Source: Spirochaetaceae bacterium
Lineage (GTDB): Bacteria > Spirochaetota > Spirochaetia > Treponematales > Breznakiellaceae
Assembly: GCA_031279285.1 (NCBI GenBank)
Contig: JAITIR010000104.1
Span: 1-36,008 of the forward strand
Direction of reading: 5' to 3'
Length of the DNA stretch: 36,008 nt
Shown here: one piece after another, positions 7,517-15,758 of the stretch
Position numbering within the stretch: position 1 is the stretch's first letter
Layout: every line of letters begins with the position of its first letter
Program-made: the position numbers and the translations under genes
The notes under the pieces: generated by a model
The model's database searches: none
Seen by the model: only the letters and a program-made list of their open reading frames with translations
Told to the model about the DNA's origin: nothing

Positions 7517-7978
7517 ATGGGACTATTTAATTCAATCAATATAGCGTCATCAGGAATGACCGCGGAGAGGCTACGGACAGACGTCATCGCGGACAACATC
7601 GCCAACGTATCTACTACGCGGACGGCGGAGGGCGGCCCGTTCCGGCGGAGCCGCGTGATAATGAGGCCGCGCGTAGAGCAGGCTTACTGGCGGAGTCCGT
7701 TTTTGCCGGACGGCATGGATAACGGCATCGGCAAGGGGGTGCGGGTGGCTGAGATCGAGAAAGACGACTCGCCGCCGCGCCTTGTGTACGACCCGACGCA
7801 CCCGGACGCGATAAAGAGCGGACCGCGTGAGGGCTATGTCGAGATGCCGAATGTCGACATAGTTACCGAAATGACGGACATGATAGCGGCCAGCCGCGCT
7901 TACGAGGCGAACGCCTCCGTGATCGAGGGTTCAAAGGCCATGTTCCTGCGGGCGCTGGAAATAGGCGCAAGCCGGTAA
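7517..7978 (+). CDS. flgC: Flagellar basal-body rod protein FlgC
   Basis: A 153-residue proximal rod protein. The N-terminal flg_bb_rod motif (GMTAERLRTDVIADNIANVSTT, residues 14-35) and the C-terminal motif (VDIVTEMTDMIAASRAYEANASV) are intact. It follows flgB by 11 nt, with AGGAGG before the ATG, and precedes fliE, the standard order. FlgB, FlgC and FliE link the MS ring to the rod. Confidence 0.96.
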   Translation: MGLFNSINIASSGMTAERLRTDVIADNIANVSTTRTAEGGPFRRSRVIMRPRVEQAYWRSPFLPDGMDNGIGKGVRVAEIEKDDSPPRLVYDPTHPDAIKSGPREGYVEMPNVDIVTEMTDMIAASRAYEANASVIEGSKAMFLRALEIGASR

Positions 7979-8002
7979 AACGCCTGATTTTGTGAGGGAG
8001 AT

Positions 8003-8470
8003 ATGGATTTAATACCACGTTTGCGTGCCGACGATCTGTTGCCTATGGCGGTCAGCAACCCTAAGCACATGGACAACGCCGGCATAGTGGGTTTTGGCGG
8101 CTCGCGTGACCACGGTGGCGCGATAAAGGATTTTCGCGGGCGGCAGCTAGGGCAGGGGGCTGCGATAGCGGAAACCGGCGTAAAGATAGGCGCGGACGCA
8201 GTGCTAAGGGCGGGGAGTCTGGGAGTTTCCGGCCTTAACCGGACGGACGGCGCGAACTTTGCTGATGTGATGCTGCGCGCAATAGACGGGGTTTCCGGCG
8301 ACCAGAACAGGGTATCGGCGTTGACTGAGGCTGCCATAACGGACCCCGGTTCGGTTGACATCCACGATCTGACGATCGCCGAAGCCGAGGCCACGATGTC
8401 GCTAAACATAGCCCGTACGCTGCTGAGCCGTCTGACTCAGGCCTGGAGGGACATAATCAACACAAGATAG
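8003..8470 (+). CDS. fliE: Flagellar hook-basal body protein FliE with long N-terminal extension
   Basis: The C-terminal ~75 residues are typical FliE (FADVMLRAIDGVSGDQNRVS, then VDIHDLTIAEAEATMSLNIART and a final LTQAWRDI), the MS-ring/rod junction protein. At 155 residues it is clearly longer than the usual ~100-110. The extra N-terminal stretch (residues 1-80) is glycine-rich with no recognised domain. The ATG at 8003 has GAGGGAGAT upstream and no better internal ribosome binding site was found, so I keep the long start. It sits between flgC and fliF in the operon. Confidence 0.9.
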   Translation: MDLIPRLRADDLLPMAVSNPKHMDNAGIVGFGGSRDHGGAIKDFRGRQLGQGAAIAETGVKIGADAVLRAGSLGVSGLNRTDGANFADVMLRAIDGVSGDQNRVSALTEAAITDPGSVDIHDLTIAEAEATMSLNIARTLLSRLTQAWRDIINTR

Positions 8471-8537
8471 CGAATCAACACGCGCAAGCGTTTTGATCAC
8501 TTGTTAGGGGCCGTAAGGCCCGCCTTGGGAGGGGAAA

Positions 8538-10244
8538 ATGGGAGAATTTTTAAGGAAGCTGGTAGAGCAGTTCAGGATGTTGTGGGGACGCTGGACGCTG
8601 ATTCAGCGGCTGATACTTGGCGGCATTGTGGCTGTGTCCATCATCGCCATTGTGGTGATGGTGTCCGTTTCGTCCCGGCCGGGCATGATTCCGGTGATAG
8701 ACACGCCGGTTGTGAACGAGGAGCAGCGGGCTGCCATCGTTACCCGCATAAACGCCGAGGGGGTAAAGACGCAAGTTTCGTCCACCGGCGTTGTGTACGT
8801 GGCGGACGAGGACACGGCGCGGCGCATGAGGGCCATCCTTATCCGTGAAGACCTTGTACCACGGGGCACAGACCCCTGGGCGCTGTTCGACAGGGACCGC
8901 TGGACGATCACCGATTTTGAGCGGAACGTAAACCTGCGCCGCGCTATAACCACGATGGTCACCGACCACATACGCTCGCTTTCCGAGATTGACGATGCCA
9001 ACGTAGTGATAGAGATGCCTGAACGTACGCTGTTTACGGCGGACCAGAATCCGGTAACGGCCAGCGTGATCATAACGCCCAGACCGGGCAGCGATATTAC
9101 AAACGACAGGAAAAAAATCGAAGGCATCCAAAAGCTACTGATGTTTGCGGTTGAAGGTTTAAAACCTGAAAACGTCGTAATTACCGACCAGAATGGCCTT
9201 GTGCTAAACGATTTTGCCGGCATGGCGGAGATAGACAGGCTTGCCCGTATAGAAAAGGAAATTAAAATCGTGCGGGATACGGAGGCAAAGTACCGCGCCG
9301 ACATACTCCGGGCCTTGCAGGTAAACTTTTCCAGCGACCGTGTCCGCGACCTTAACATAAAAATCGACATGGATATGTCGAAAAAGGCTGTCGAATCGCA
9401 GAAAATCACCCCGATCATCCTGAAAGAGAGGACGCCGGGTCTTTCATACGACGATTCCGAGCGGGCGCGCTCGCTCACGCTGTCCGAAACCACATCAAAA
9501 ACCACATGGAAGGGCACGGGCTTTAACCCTGAAGGCCCCCCTGGTGTCGAGGGTCAGACCCCGCCCGCATACCGCGACATGTCTAACCTGTACGGCGAGG
9601 TGACACAGGAAACCCGCACGCACAACGAGGAGTTTAACCGCGAGGAGATAACGGAAGAACGCAGCCCGAAGATAGACCGGATAAGCGTTTCCGTGAATAT
9701 AGACGGAACCTGGGAGCGCAAGCGGGACGAGAAGGGCAAGATCGTCTACCTGCCGGACGGCAGAGTGGAGCGTGAATACAAGCCCGTCTCGCCTGAGGAA
9801 CTGAGCAAGACTCAGGCGCTGATCGAGGGGGCGGTGGGGTTCAACGCGACGCGCGGCGATATTGTGCGGGTGCAGAACATCCAGATCGACCGGAGCGCTC
9901 AGTTCGCGGCGGAAGATGCCGCCCTGATCAGGCAGCGCCAGATTCAGCTTACTATCATAGCAAGCCTTATCGGGCTGGCGTTTTTGATGATAAGCTTTGT
10001 ACTGTTCCAGATCGTCCGCAGGGCGCGGGAAGCGGCCCGGCGCAGGCGGGAGGAGGAACTTGCCCGTCAGCACCAGCTTATGCGTGAGGAAGCCCTGCTC
10101 CGCGCCGAAAGCGAAGGGCAGGATGTCGCGATGTCCGTCGAGGAGCAGGCGCGTATGGAACTTCAGGAAAAGGCGATCAACCTTGCCAAAGAACATCCCG
10201 CTGATGTGGCCCAGTTGATAAGAACATGGATAATGGAGGATTAG
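8538..10244 (+). CDS. fliF: Flagellar MS-ring protein FliF
   Basis: A 568-residue inner-membrane ring protein of normal length. There are two membrane segments: about 25-45 (LILGGIVAVSIIAIVVMVSV) and about 471-493 (IIASLIGLAFLMISFVLF). The large periplasmic YscJ/FliF domain lies between them, including the PGMIPVIDTPVV and EDLVPRGTDPWALFD segments. The cytoplasmic C-terminus is charged and ends in KEHPADVAQLIRTWIMED, the FliG-binding tail. GGGAGGGG precedes the ATG. The 67-bp gap after fliE has a small GGGCC-GTAA-GGCCC hairpin. Confidence 0.97.
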   Translation: MGEFLRKLVEQFRMLWGRWTLIQRLILGGIVAVSIIAIVVMVSVSSRPGMIPVIDTPVVNEEQRAAIVTRINAEGVKTQVSSTGVVYVADEDTARRMRAILIREDLVPRGTDPWALFDRDRWTITDFERNVNLRRAITTMVTDHIRSLSEIDDANVVIEMPERTLFTADQNPVTASVIITPRPGSDITNDRKKIEGIQKLLMFAVEGLKPENVVITDQNGLVLNDFAGMAEIDRLARIEKEIKIVRDTEAKYRADILRALQVNFSSDRVRDLNIKIDMDMSKKAVESQKITPIILKERTPGLSYDDSERARSLTLSETTSKTTWKGTGFNPEGPPGVEGQTPPAYRDMSNLYGEVTQETRTHNEEFNREEITEERSPKIDRISVSVNIDGTWERKRDEKGKIVYLPDGRVEREYKPVSPEELSKTQALIEGAVGFNATRGDIVRVQNIQIDRSAQFAAEDAALIRQRQIQLTIIASLIGLAFLMISFVLFQIVRRAREAARRRREEELARQHQLMREEALLRAESEGQDVAMSVEEQARMELQEKAINLAKEHPADVAQLIRTWIMED

Positions 10245-10250
10245 CTTTAA

Positions 10251-11291
10251 ATGGCCGAAACGGAATCGAGTTCAAAGAAAAAGAAAGACATAAAGAACAT
10301 GACCGGTAGGCAGAAGGCCGCCGTTTTCCTTGTCAGCATAGGTTCTGATATAAGCTCCGAGATTTTCAAGTATCTGCGCGAAGACGAGATAGAGACCCTC
10401 ACGTTTGAGATCGCCCGCATGGAAACGATAGAGCCTGATCAGAAGGACGCGATACTGTCCGAATTCCAGGAATTGATGATGGCCAACCAGTTCATCTCGA
10501 TTGGCGGCATCGACTATGCGCGGGAACTGCTGGAAAAATCGCTCGGCAGCCAGAAGGCGATCGATATTATAAACCGGCTGACATCCAGCCTACAGGTGCG
10601 TCCGTTTGACTTTATCCGCCGCACGGACCCTGCCCACCTCCTTAACTTTATACAGCAGGAACTGCCGCAGACGATCGCGCTGATACTTGCCTACCTGGAA
10701 CCAAACAAGGCTTCCGTGATCCTGCAAAACCTGCCGTCTGAGGTGCAGAGCGAGGTGGCGCGGCGTATCGCTATCATGGACAGGACGAGCCCGGAAGTCC
10801 TTCGTGAGGTTGAACGGGTTCTTGAAAAGAAACTTTCCACGCTGTCCAGCGAGGACTACACGGCGGCTGGCGGAGTCGGCAGCATAGTCGAGATTCTGAA
10901 CCTTGTGGACCGTTCTTCCGAAAAGCAGATCGTGGAGGCGCTGGAAGAGGAGGACCCGGAGCTTGCCGAGGAGATCAAGAAGCGTATGTTCGTGTTCGAG
11001 GATATTGTAATGCTTGACGACCGTTCTATTCAGAAGGTGCTGCGCGAGGTTGACCAGCAGGAACTGTCCAAGGCGCTCAAGTCCGTTGACACGGAGGTTC
11101 AGGAAAAAATATACAAGAACATGAGTAAACGCGCCGCACAGATGCTCAAGGAGGACATGGAGTTCATGGGTCCGGTGCGCCTTAAAGATGTCGAGGAGTC
11201 ACAGCAGAAGATTGTTTCGATCATCCGGCATCTTGAGGATACCGGCGAAATAGTTGTAGCCCGCGCCGGCGAAGACGAGCTCGTGGTGTGA
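10251..11291 (+). CDS. fliG: Flagellar rotor/switch protein FliG
   Basis: A 346-residue cytoplasmic rotor protein of normal length. The N-domain (KNMTGRQKAAVFLVSIG) binds FliF, the middle domain carries the EHPQ-equivalent segment (QQELPQTIALILAYL) and the C-domain holds the charged torque helix (VRLKDVEESQQKIV). It starts 6 nt after fliF, with GGAGGA inside the fliF end, so translation is probably coupled. In other treponemes, as I recall, fliH and fliI follow; here the operon ends and a dispersed repeat begins 7 nt later. Confidence 0.97.
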   Translation: MAETESSSKKKKDIKNMTGRQKAAVFLVSIGSDISSEIFKYLREDEIETLTFEIARMETIEPDQKDAILSEFQELMMANQFISIGGIDYARELLEKSLGSQKAIDIINRLTSSLQVRPFDFIRRTDPAHLLNFIQQELPQTIALILAYLEPNKASVILQNLPSEVQSEVARRIAIMDRTSPEVLREVERVLEKKLSTLSSEDYTAAGGVGSIVEILNLVDRSSEKQIVEALEEEDPELAEEIKKRMFVFEDIVMLDDRSIQKVLREVDQQELSKALKSVDTEVQEKIYKNMSKRAAQMLKEDMEFMGPVRLKDVEESQQKIVSIIRHLEDTGEIVVARAGEDELVV

Positions 11292-11297
11292 TTACAA

Positions 11298-11390
11298 TGA
11301 AGGCTGTTCCATCTAACCGGAGGTTCGCACCGTGCCCCCGCTATGCCGGGACCGTTTAGCGCACACTTGATTAGTTTTGGGGCGGGAAGG
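11298..11390 (+). repeat. ~93-bp terminal-inverted-repeat element, copy 2 (right end decayed)
   Basis: Starts TGAAGGCTGTTCCATCTAAC, then an AGGTTCGCACCGTGC block, GCTATGCCGGGACCG, TTTAGCGCA and GATTAGTTTTGG. The right terminus is degenerate (GGGCGGGAAGG instead of GGAACAGG). It begins 7 nt after the fliG stop codon, so it would be the 3' end of the flagellar transcript. Confidence 0.8.
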
Positions 11391-11453
11391 TCCATTACGA
11401 TAAGCAGCGCACAACGATTTCCCCCTGAAAGCAGGGTTGAGTATTTATGGATG

Positions 11454-11482
11454 TTGTATTATACATTATAGGTATATTGTAT
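11454..11482 (+). promoter_or_regulatory. Promoter/operator of the toxin-antitoxin pair
   Basis: An inverted repeat TATAC (11460-11464) - 7 bp - GTATA (11472-11476) lies in an A/T-rich stretch just before the antitoxin. TTGTAT boxes on both sides (11454-11459 and 11477-11482) could act as promoter hexamers. RelB-type antitoxins commonly repress their own promoter through such palindromes; that is inferred here. Confidence 0.4.
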
Positions 11483-11496
11483 GACAGGAGCTGATT

Positions 11497-11778
11497 ATGG
11501 GACAAGCGGTACTGAGTGTTCGTATAGATGAGGATATTAAGCGGCGTTTTGATCTGTTTTGCGCCGACGTGGGGATGAACGCTACGGTGGCGGTCAATAT
11601 GTTTGCACGGGCTGTGTTACGGGAAAAACGGATCCCCTTTGAGATCACCGGTACCGACGATCCCTTTTATAGCGTGAAGAACCAGACGGTTCTTGCGAAA
11701 TCAATAGAGGATCTGGGGGCGGGGCGGGGACTGGTAGAAAAGACTTGGGAAGAATTGCAGGTCATGGAAAGTGAGTAA
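11497..11778 (+). CDS. relB: RelB/DinJ-family antitoxin
   Basis: A 93-residue antitoxin. The N-terminus (AVLSVRIDEDIKRRFDLFCADVGMNATVAVNMFARAVL) is a ribbon-helix-helix DNA-binding domain typical of RelB/DinJ. The acidic C-terminal half (about 50-93) should wrap around and inhibit the toxin. AGGAG lies 8 nt before the ATG. Its end overlaps the toxin start by 8 nt, the usual coupled arrangement. Confidence 0.9.
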   Translation: MGQAVLSVRIDEDIKRRFDLFCADVGMNATVAVNMFARAVLREKRIPFEITGTDDPFYSVKNQTVLAKSIEDLGAGRGLVEKTWEELQVMESE

Positions 11779-12034
11779 ACGAATAATTTTCCAGTCTCTT
11801 GCATGGGAAGATTACCATTTCTGGCAGATCCAGGACAGAAAGACCTTAAAACGGATCAACCAGCTTATAAAGGACATTGAGAAACACAATAACGAAGGCA
11901 GCGGCAAGCGGGAACCACTGAAACACAAACCCGGTTACTGGAACCGCAGAATTGACAGCTTTAACCGCTTGGTTTACCGTCTCGTGAACGACACAATTGA
12001 AATAGCCCAATGCCGTTCCCATTACGATGATTAA
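11771..12034 (+). CDS. yoeB: YoeB/Txe-family mRNA interferase toxin
   Basis: An 87-residue ribosome-dependent endoribonuclease that would cleave mRNA in the A site. Strong family match: WEDYHFWQIQDRKTLKRINQLIKDI near the N-terminus, EPLKHKPGYWNRRID, RLVYRL and a terminal CRSHYDD. Residues equivalent to E. coli YoeB E46, R65, H83 and Y84 are present as E48, R66, H84 and Y85, so it is probably active. The start is GTG at 11771, overlapping the antitoxin by 8 nt. A RelB/DinJ antitoxin with a YoeB toxin is a mixed pairing but is seen elsewhere. Confidence 0.93.
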   Translation: MSKRIIFQSLAWEDYHFWQIQDRKTLKRINQLIKDIEKHNNEGSGKREPLKHKPGYWNRRIDSFNRLVYRLVNDTIEIAQCRSHYDD

Positions 12035-12086
12035 ATCCTGAACCGGCTACATACCTGCCGCACGGCTCCGCACATCCTAAAAGTTG

Positions 12087-12115
12087 TTGCATAAACTTGT
12101 AACCTTTGCTATACT
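12087..12115 (+). promoter_or_regulatory. Sigma-70-like promoter with -10 box 6 nt from an ATG
   Basis: TTGCAT (12087-12092), a 17-bp spacer and TATACT (12110-12115), then six bases (ATTGCA) and ATG at 12122. It is nearly the same as the promoter/start at 1903-1917. It looks like a strong promoter giving a leaderless transcript, or a non-coding RNA. Confidence 0.6.
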
Positions 12116-12121
12116 ATTGCA

Positions 12122-12664
12122 ATGACAAAGGAAACAGCGGTCCAAAAGATAGAACGCCAGCCGGGAGTTTGCCACGCTTCGAGCGTAAAAGCCCGAAAAA
12201 TCGCCGTTGTCGCTTGCCGCATGTCAGATGTACCACAGGCGCGCCTTACAGCGGCAAGACGCAAAGCGGCTTGTCTTGCAAACTTCAAAAGCAGCGTGCT
12301 GCCGGGGCTCCCCGGTTTCCATGCGGACAAACCGGAATGTCTGCCTGCTCTCGAATTTTTAACTGAAATTATTCTCTGGGGGGGGGGGGGGATGTTCGGC
12401 CATAGCCGCTTCCGCTCGCCAGCAGTTTATTCTAACCCGCAGATAGTTAACCATACCTCACCTGTAAGCGACTTCGCTCCATCGGCGGCAAATTATGCCT
12501 CATCCGCAACTACCTCACCGGCAGCCACTTCATCCCCTGCCGGACTGTTTCCCCGCAGACTCGACGGCCGCCTTGCGGAGGGCCATAACCATTCACCATT
12601 TGTGATGCGGATGACAGACCCAGCTGTATTAAAGATGTTACCCGCTTATGCGGTGAACATATAA
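12122..12664 (+). CDS. Doubtful ORF of unknown function containing a G14 tract
   Basis: A 180-codon open frame that begins leaderlessly at the promoter above. The first ~75 codons are basic and Ala/Arg-rich (ARLTAARRKAACLANF) with no domain. A run of 14 G follows (12378-12391, read as four Gly after Trp), then a Ser/Pro/Ala/Thr-rich low-complexity part. The last codons overlap the conserved leader of the next lipoprotein, so at least that end is unlikely to be selected as protein. An opposite-strand frame (12330-12109) is also open. This may be a non-coding transcript, a repeat remnant or a decayed gene. Confidence 0.3.
   Translation: MTKETAVQKIERQPGVCHASSVKARKIAVVACRMSDVPQARLTAARRKAACLANFKSSVLPGLPGFHADKPECLPALEFLTEIILWGGGGMFGHSRFRSPAVYSNPQIVNHTSPVSDFAPSAANYASSATTSPAATSSPAGLFPRRLDGRLAEGHNHSPFVMRMTDPAVLKMLPAYAVNI
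12378..12391. repeat. Homopolymer tract G14
   Basis: Fourteen consecutive G. Tracts of this length are prone to slipped-strand change, and poly-G tracts are known contingency sites in Treponema pallidum. Here it lies inside the doubtful ORF and 315 bp upstream of the InlB-repeat lipoprotein start. Confidence 0.9.
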
Positions 12665-12706
12665 AAACTTTGACGGCGGGTCGTTAAAACCGCAAGGAGA
12701 ATATAA
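12631..12706 (+). promoter_or_regulatory. Conserved leader element, copy 2 (upstream of InlB-repeat lipoprotein)
   Basis: Second copy of the leader at 1099: AAAGATGTTACCCGCTTATG, then CGGTGAACATATAAAAA and GGCGGG. The CCGC-TTAT-GCGG hairpin is kept even though the loop differs. A strong AAGGAG lies 7 nt before the ATG at 12707. Confidence 0.55.
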
Positions 12707-14401
12707 ATGAAGAGAAACATTGTATTAGTACAAGGGATGTTAGCCGCGCTGCTGGCATTGAATCTGGTTTTTGCGGGGTGTGAGAACGGTACTACGGATG
12801 ATCCCGGCGATGATCCAAAAACGTTGGTCATTACAGGTATAACTCAGGACCTGCTTGGTTATGGGACACCGAGTATTAAAATTGGAATTTTTCCGGTTGG
12901 AACAAGCCTGGAACAGGCATCACAACAGACAGGTATTGTTGCCGGAGCAGACAGCGAGCAAAATGCTGTAACACTTTCGCAATCAGCGCCTTATACCGCA
13001 ACCGCATTGCTCTATGTTCCTGATAACAGCGGAAGGTGGACGGGTTCCGGCACTTACGATATTTATATTTTAGTAAATGGTGATAGCTATTATCTGGCAC
13101 AAAATGTCTCATTTAACGACGCCACAACAACGGTTGACTTAGAGGATTTCACTTCTCCTCTATCCTCATACACCGTAACATTCGAGGGCAACGGTGGAAT
13201 CCCCGCTCCGGAGAGTCAAACCATAACAGAAGGCAAAAAAATAAGCCCGCCTCCCGCCATGACCAAGAGCGGCTATGTTTTTGAGGCATGGTATAAGGAA
13301 GCGACTTTTACAAGTCCATGGAATTTTTCCAGTGATACCGTAAAAGCCGATACCACGCTCTACGCCAATTGGACTGTGGTTCCACAAGGTTCATTGGCGG
13401 TAACATTCGAGACTAACGGCGGGACTTCTGTTCCGGGGCAAGTTGTAACATCCGGCGGGAACGTAACTAAACCGACTGACCCAACAAGGGACGGATACAG
13501 CTTCAGCGGCTGGTATAAGGAAGCGACTCTTACAAGTCCATGGAATTTTTCCAGTGATACCGTAAGCGCCAATACCACGCTCTACGCCAGTTGGACGCCT
13601 ACAACCTATAGCATCATGTATCACCTGGACGGCGGGACCAACAGCAGCGCGAACCCGGCCACGTACACTGTAGAAAGCCCAGCCATTAACCTTGCAGCCC
13701 CCACCCGTGCGAACTATGACTTTGCGGGCTGGTACACCACCAGCAGTCTTAGCGGGAGTCAGGTTACCAGCATCCCCAAGGGCAGTACCGGGGACAAAAC
13801 TTTTTACGCCAGGTGGACGCCTATAACCTATAGCATCATGTATCACCTGGACGGCGGGACCAACAGCAGCGCGAACCCGGCCACGTACACTGTAGAAAGC
13901 CAAGCCATTAGCCTTGCAGCCCCCGCCCGCGCGAACTATGACTTTGCCGGCTGGTACGCCACCGCCAGTTTTAGCGGGAGTCCGGTTACCGTCATCCCCG
14001 CGGGCAGTACCGGGGACAAAACTTTTTACGCCAGGTGGACGCAGAAAAATAATCCTGAAAAAACGTTGGTCATTACAGGTATAACTGAGGACCTGCTTGG
14101 TTATGGGACACCGAGTATTCAAATTGGAATTTTTACGGGTGGAACATCCCCGGACCAGGCATTACAAGGGACAGGTATTGTTGCCGGAGCAGACAGCGTG
14201 GAAGGTGCTGTAACACTTTCGCAATCAGCGCCTTATACCGCAACCGCATCGCTCTATGTTCCTGGTAGCGGAAGGTGGACGGGTTCCGGCACTTACGATA
14301 TTTACATTGTAGTAGGTGGTAATAACTATTATCGGGCACAAAAGGTCTCATTTAACGACGCCACAACAACGGTTTCCGCAGGGGCTTTCTCATCTTTATA
14401 A
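12707..14401 (+). CDS. Lipoprotein with four InlB-type (Listeria-Bacteroides) repeats between duplicated domains
   Basis: A 564-residue surface lipoprotein; lipobox VFAGC puts the modified cysteine at residue 25. A ~105-residue domain (TLVITGIT.DLLGYGTPSI to NDATTTV) occurs near the N-terminus and again at the C-terminus. Between them are four InlB B-repeat/Flg_new units, each ending in GWY....FYARW or LYA.W. Units three and four are near-identical tandem copies with a 222-nt period (13611 vs 13833). InlB B-repeats are beta-grasp modules found in adhesins and surface proteins. The nucleotide identity between copies suggests recent duplication or gene conversion. Start supported by AAGGAG and by the leader shared with the gene at 1167. 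Confidence 0.88.
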   Translation: MKRNIVLVQGMLAALLALNLVFAGCENGTTDDPGDDPKTLVITGITQDLLGYGTPSIKIGIFPVGTSLEQASQQTGIVAGADSEQNAVTLSQSAPYTATALLYVPDNSGRWTGSGTYDIYILVNGDSYYLAQNVSFNDATTTVDLEDFTSPLSSYTVTFEGNGGIPAPESQTITEGKKISPPPAMTKSGYVFEAWYKEATFTSPWNFSSDTVKADTTLYANWTVVPQGSLAVTFETNGGTSVPGQVVTSGGNVTKPTDPTRDGYSFSGWYKEATLTSPWNFSSDTVSANTTLYASWTPTTYSIMYHLDGGTNSSANPATYTVESPAINLAAPTRANYDFAGWYTTSSLSGSQVTSIPKGSTGDKTFYARWTPITYSIMYHLDGGTNSSANPATYTVESQAISLAAPARANYDFAGWYATASFSGSPVTVIPAGSTGDKTFYARWTQKNNPEKTLVITGITEDLLGYGTPSIQIGIFTGGTSPDQALQGTGIVAGADSVEGAVTLSQSAPYTATASLYVPGSGRWTGSGTYDIYIVVGGNNYYRAQKVSFNDATTTVSAGAFSSL

Positions 14402-14462
14402 TGTTGTAACGCCGGAAAAACGCAGGGTAACTGGCAGCATCTGAGCATTGTCCCCGAAAACG

Positions 14463-14491
14463 CCCCGCCGCCTGGCGGGGTGTTCCTTTTT
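14463..14491 (+). terminator. Intrinsic terminator after the InlB-repeat lipoprotein
   Basis: CCCCGCC (14463-14469) pairs perfectly with GGCGGGG (14474-14480) across a GCCT loop, followed by TGTTCC and five T (14487-14491). Confidence 0.75.
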
Positions 14492-14595
14492 AAACAGCGG
14501 CGGCGCGAGTGTGTAAGCCGCGATTTACCCGCAAAGCGCGGCATGCTTCTAGCAGTTTACAGTGATTTTGCATAAACTAAGGCAACGGAGGCGTT

Positions 14596-15723
14596 ATGAC
14601 TGCGGGAATTATTGGGGCGACGGGCTACGCCGGCGCGGAACTGTTCAGAATCCTTTCAGGACATCCTGAGGTGGAGGAGGTGGTGGTTTCCTCTACTAGT
14701 TATGAGGGAAAGCGGCTGTCGAATATATACCCCAACTTTCTTGGCAGCCCAAATGTGAAACTGGAAAACGCTGGAATGGTTATGGCCTCTTCCGATGTTG
14801 TGTTCGCGGCGTTGCCGCACGGCGTGGGGGAGGATTTTGCCTCCATGTGTTCCAGCCTTGGCGTGCCGTACATAGACCTGTCCGCGGACTTCCGTTTTGG
14901 CGATGATGAAAAAACATACAGCGCCTGGTACGGCCACGAATACTGGTACCATGACTTGCATGAAGCATCGGTTTACGGCCTGCCGGAGCTGAACCGTCAA
15001 AAAATCAGGGAGGCGGCAGAGCGCGGTGGCGATGAGGGCGTGATAATAGCGAATCCAGGCTGCTACCCGACCGGGGCCTCGCTGGCGGCCTTTCCGGCGC
15101 TTTCACGCGGCGTTTACGGGGGCGGGACGATAATCGTAGATTCCGCCTCCGGTATTACCGGAGGCGGGCGCGAGCCGGCGCGGACCTACCACTTCCCGGA
15201 ATGTTTCGATTCGATGACGCCGTACAAGGTGGCCTCACACCGCCACACGCCTGAAATCAGCCGCAACTTTTCGGTCATGGAAGGTATACCGCCGTCCTGC
15301 CCCCGTCCGCTTATCTTCACGCCGCACCTTGCCCCGATGAACCGGGGTATCCTCAGCACGGTCTACATTCCGCTGTCCGCGGAATGGAGATGCGGACCGC
15401 CTGAGCCTTCACAGCCGCGCCCACCTTCCAAAGAGGTTATCAAAAAGACCGCTTGTATCCGCAGGCTGTATGCGGACTTTTACCGGAATGAACGTTTTGT
15501 GCGCGTGCTTCCTACCGGCGTTTTTCCCGCGACAGGCCGTGTGCGCTCATCAAACTTTTGCGATGTATCGGTACACATAGACCAGAACGGCGCGAATCTT
15601 ATCGCGGTAAGCGCGATCGACAATATGGTCAAGGGCGCCGCCGGGCAGGCCGTCCAAAACATGAACATCATCTTTGGTTTCGATGAAGCCGCCGGCCTTG
15701 ACGCGCTGCCCGCCCCGTTCTAG
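14596..15723 (+). CDS. argC: N-acetyl-gamma-glutamyl-phosphate reductase
   Basis: The third enzyme of arginine/ornithine synthesis, reducing N-acetylglutamyl phosphate to the semialdehyde with NADPH. The 375-residue product starts with the Rossmann motif GATGYAGAELFRIL. The catalytic cysteine is Cys156 in ANPGCYPTGASLA, and HRHTPEI supplies the conserved basic residues. It is slightly long for the family (about 340-350) because of a charged insertion near residue 270. GGAGG precedes the ATG. It is alone on its strand; argH lies 10 kb away, so the pathway is scattered. It converges on the next gene. Confidence 0.95.
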   Translation: MTAGIIGATGYAGAELFRILSGHPEVEEVVVSSTSYEGKRLSNIYPNFLGSPNVKLENAGMVMASSDVVFAALPHGVGEDFASMCSSLGVPYIDLSADFRFGDDEKTYSAWYGHEYWYHDLHEASVYGLPELNRQKIREAAERGGDEGVIIANPGCYPTGASLAAFPALSRGVYGGGTIIVDSASGITGGGREPARTYHFPECFDSMTPYKVASHRHTPEISRNFSVMEGIPPSCPRPLIFTPHLAPMNRGILSTVYIPLSAEWRCGPPEPSQPRPPSKEVIKKTACIRRLYADFYRNERFVRVLPTGVFPATGRVRSSNFCDVSVHIDQNGANLIAVSAIDNMVKGAAGQAVQNMNIIFGFDEAAGLDALPAPF

Positions 15724-15758
15724 CCGCTTTTCACTCATGTCTGAAGCCTGCCCGCATC

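Noticed and set aside
9495-10196. Minus-strand frame of 233 codons opposite fliF
   Set aside because: Shadow of the conserved fliF coding strand; composition shows no protein features.
13391-14122. Minus-strand frame of 243 codons with internal repeats
   Set aside because: The repeats are the complement of the InlB repeats of the real lipoprotein gene on +.
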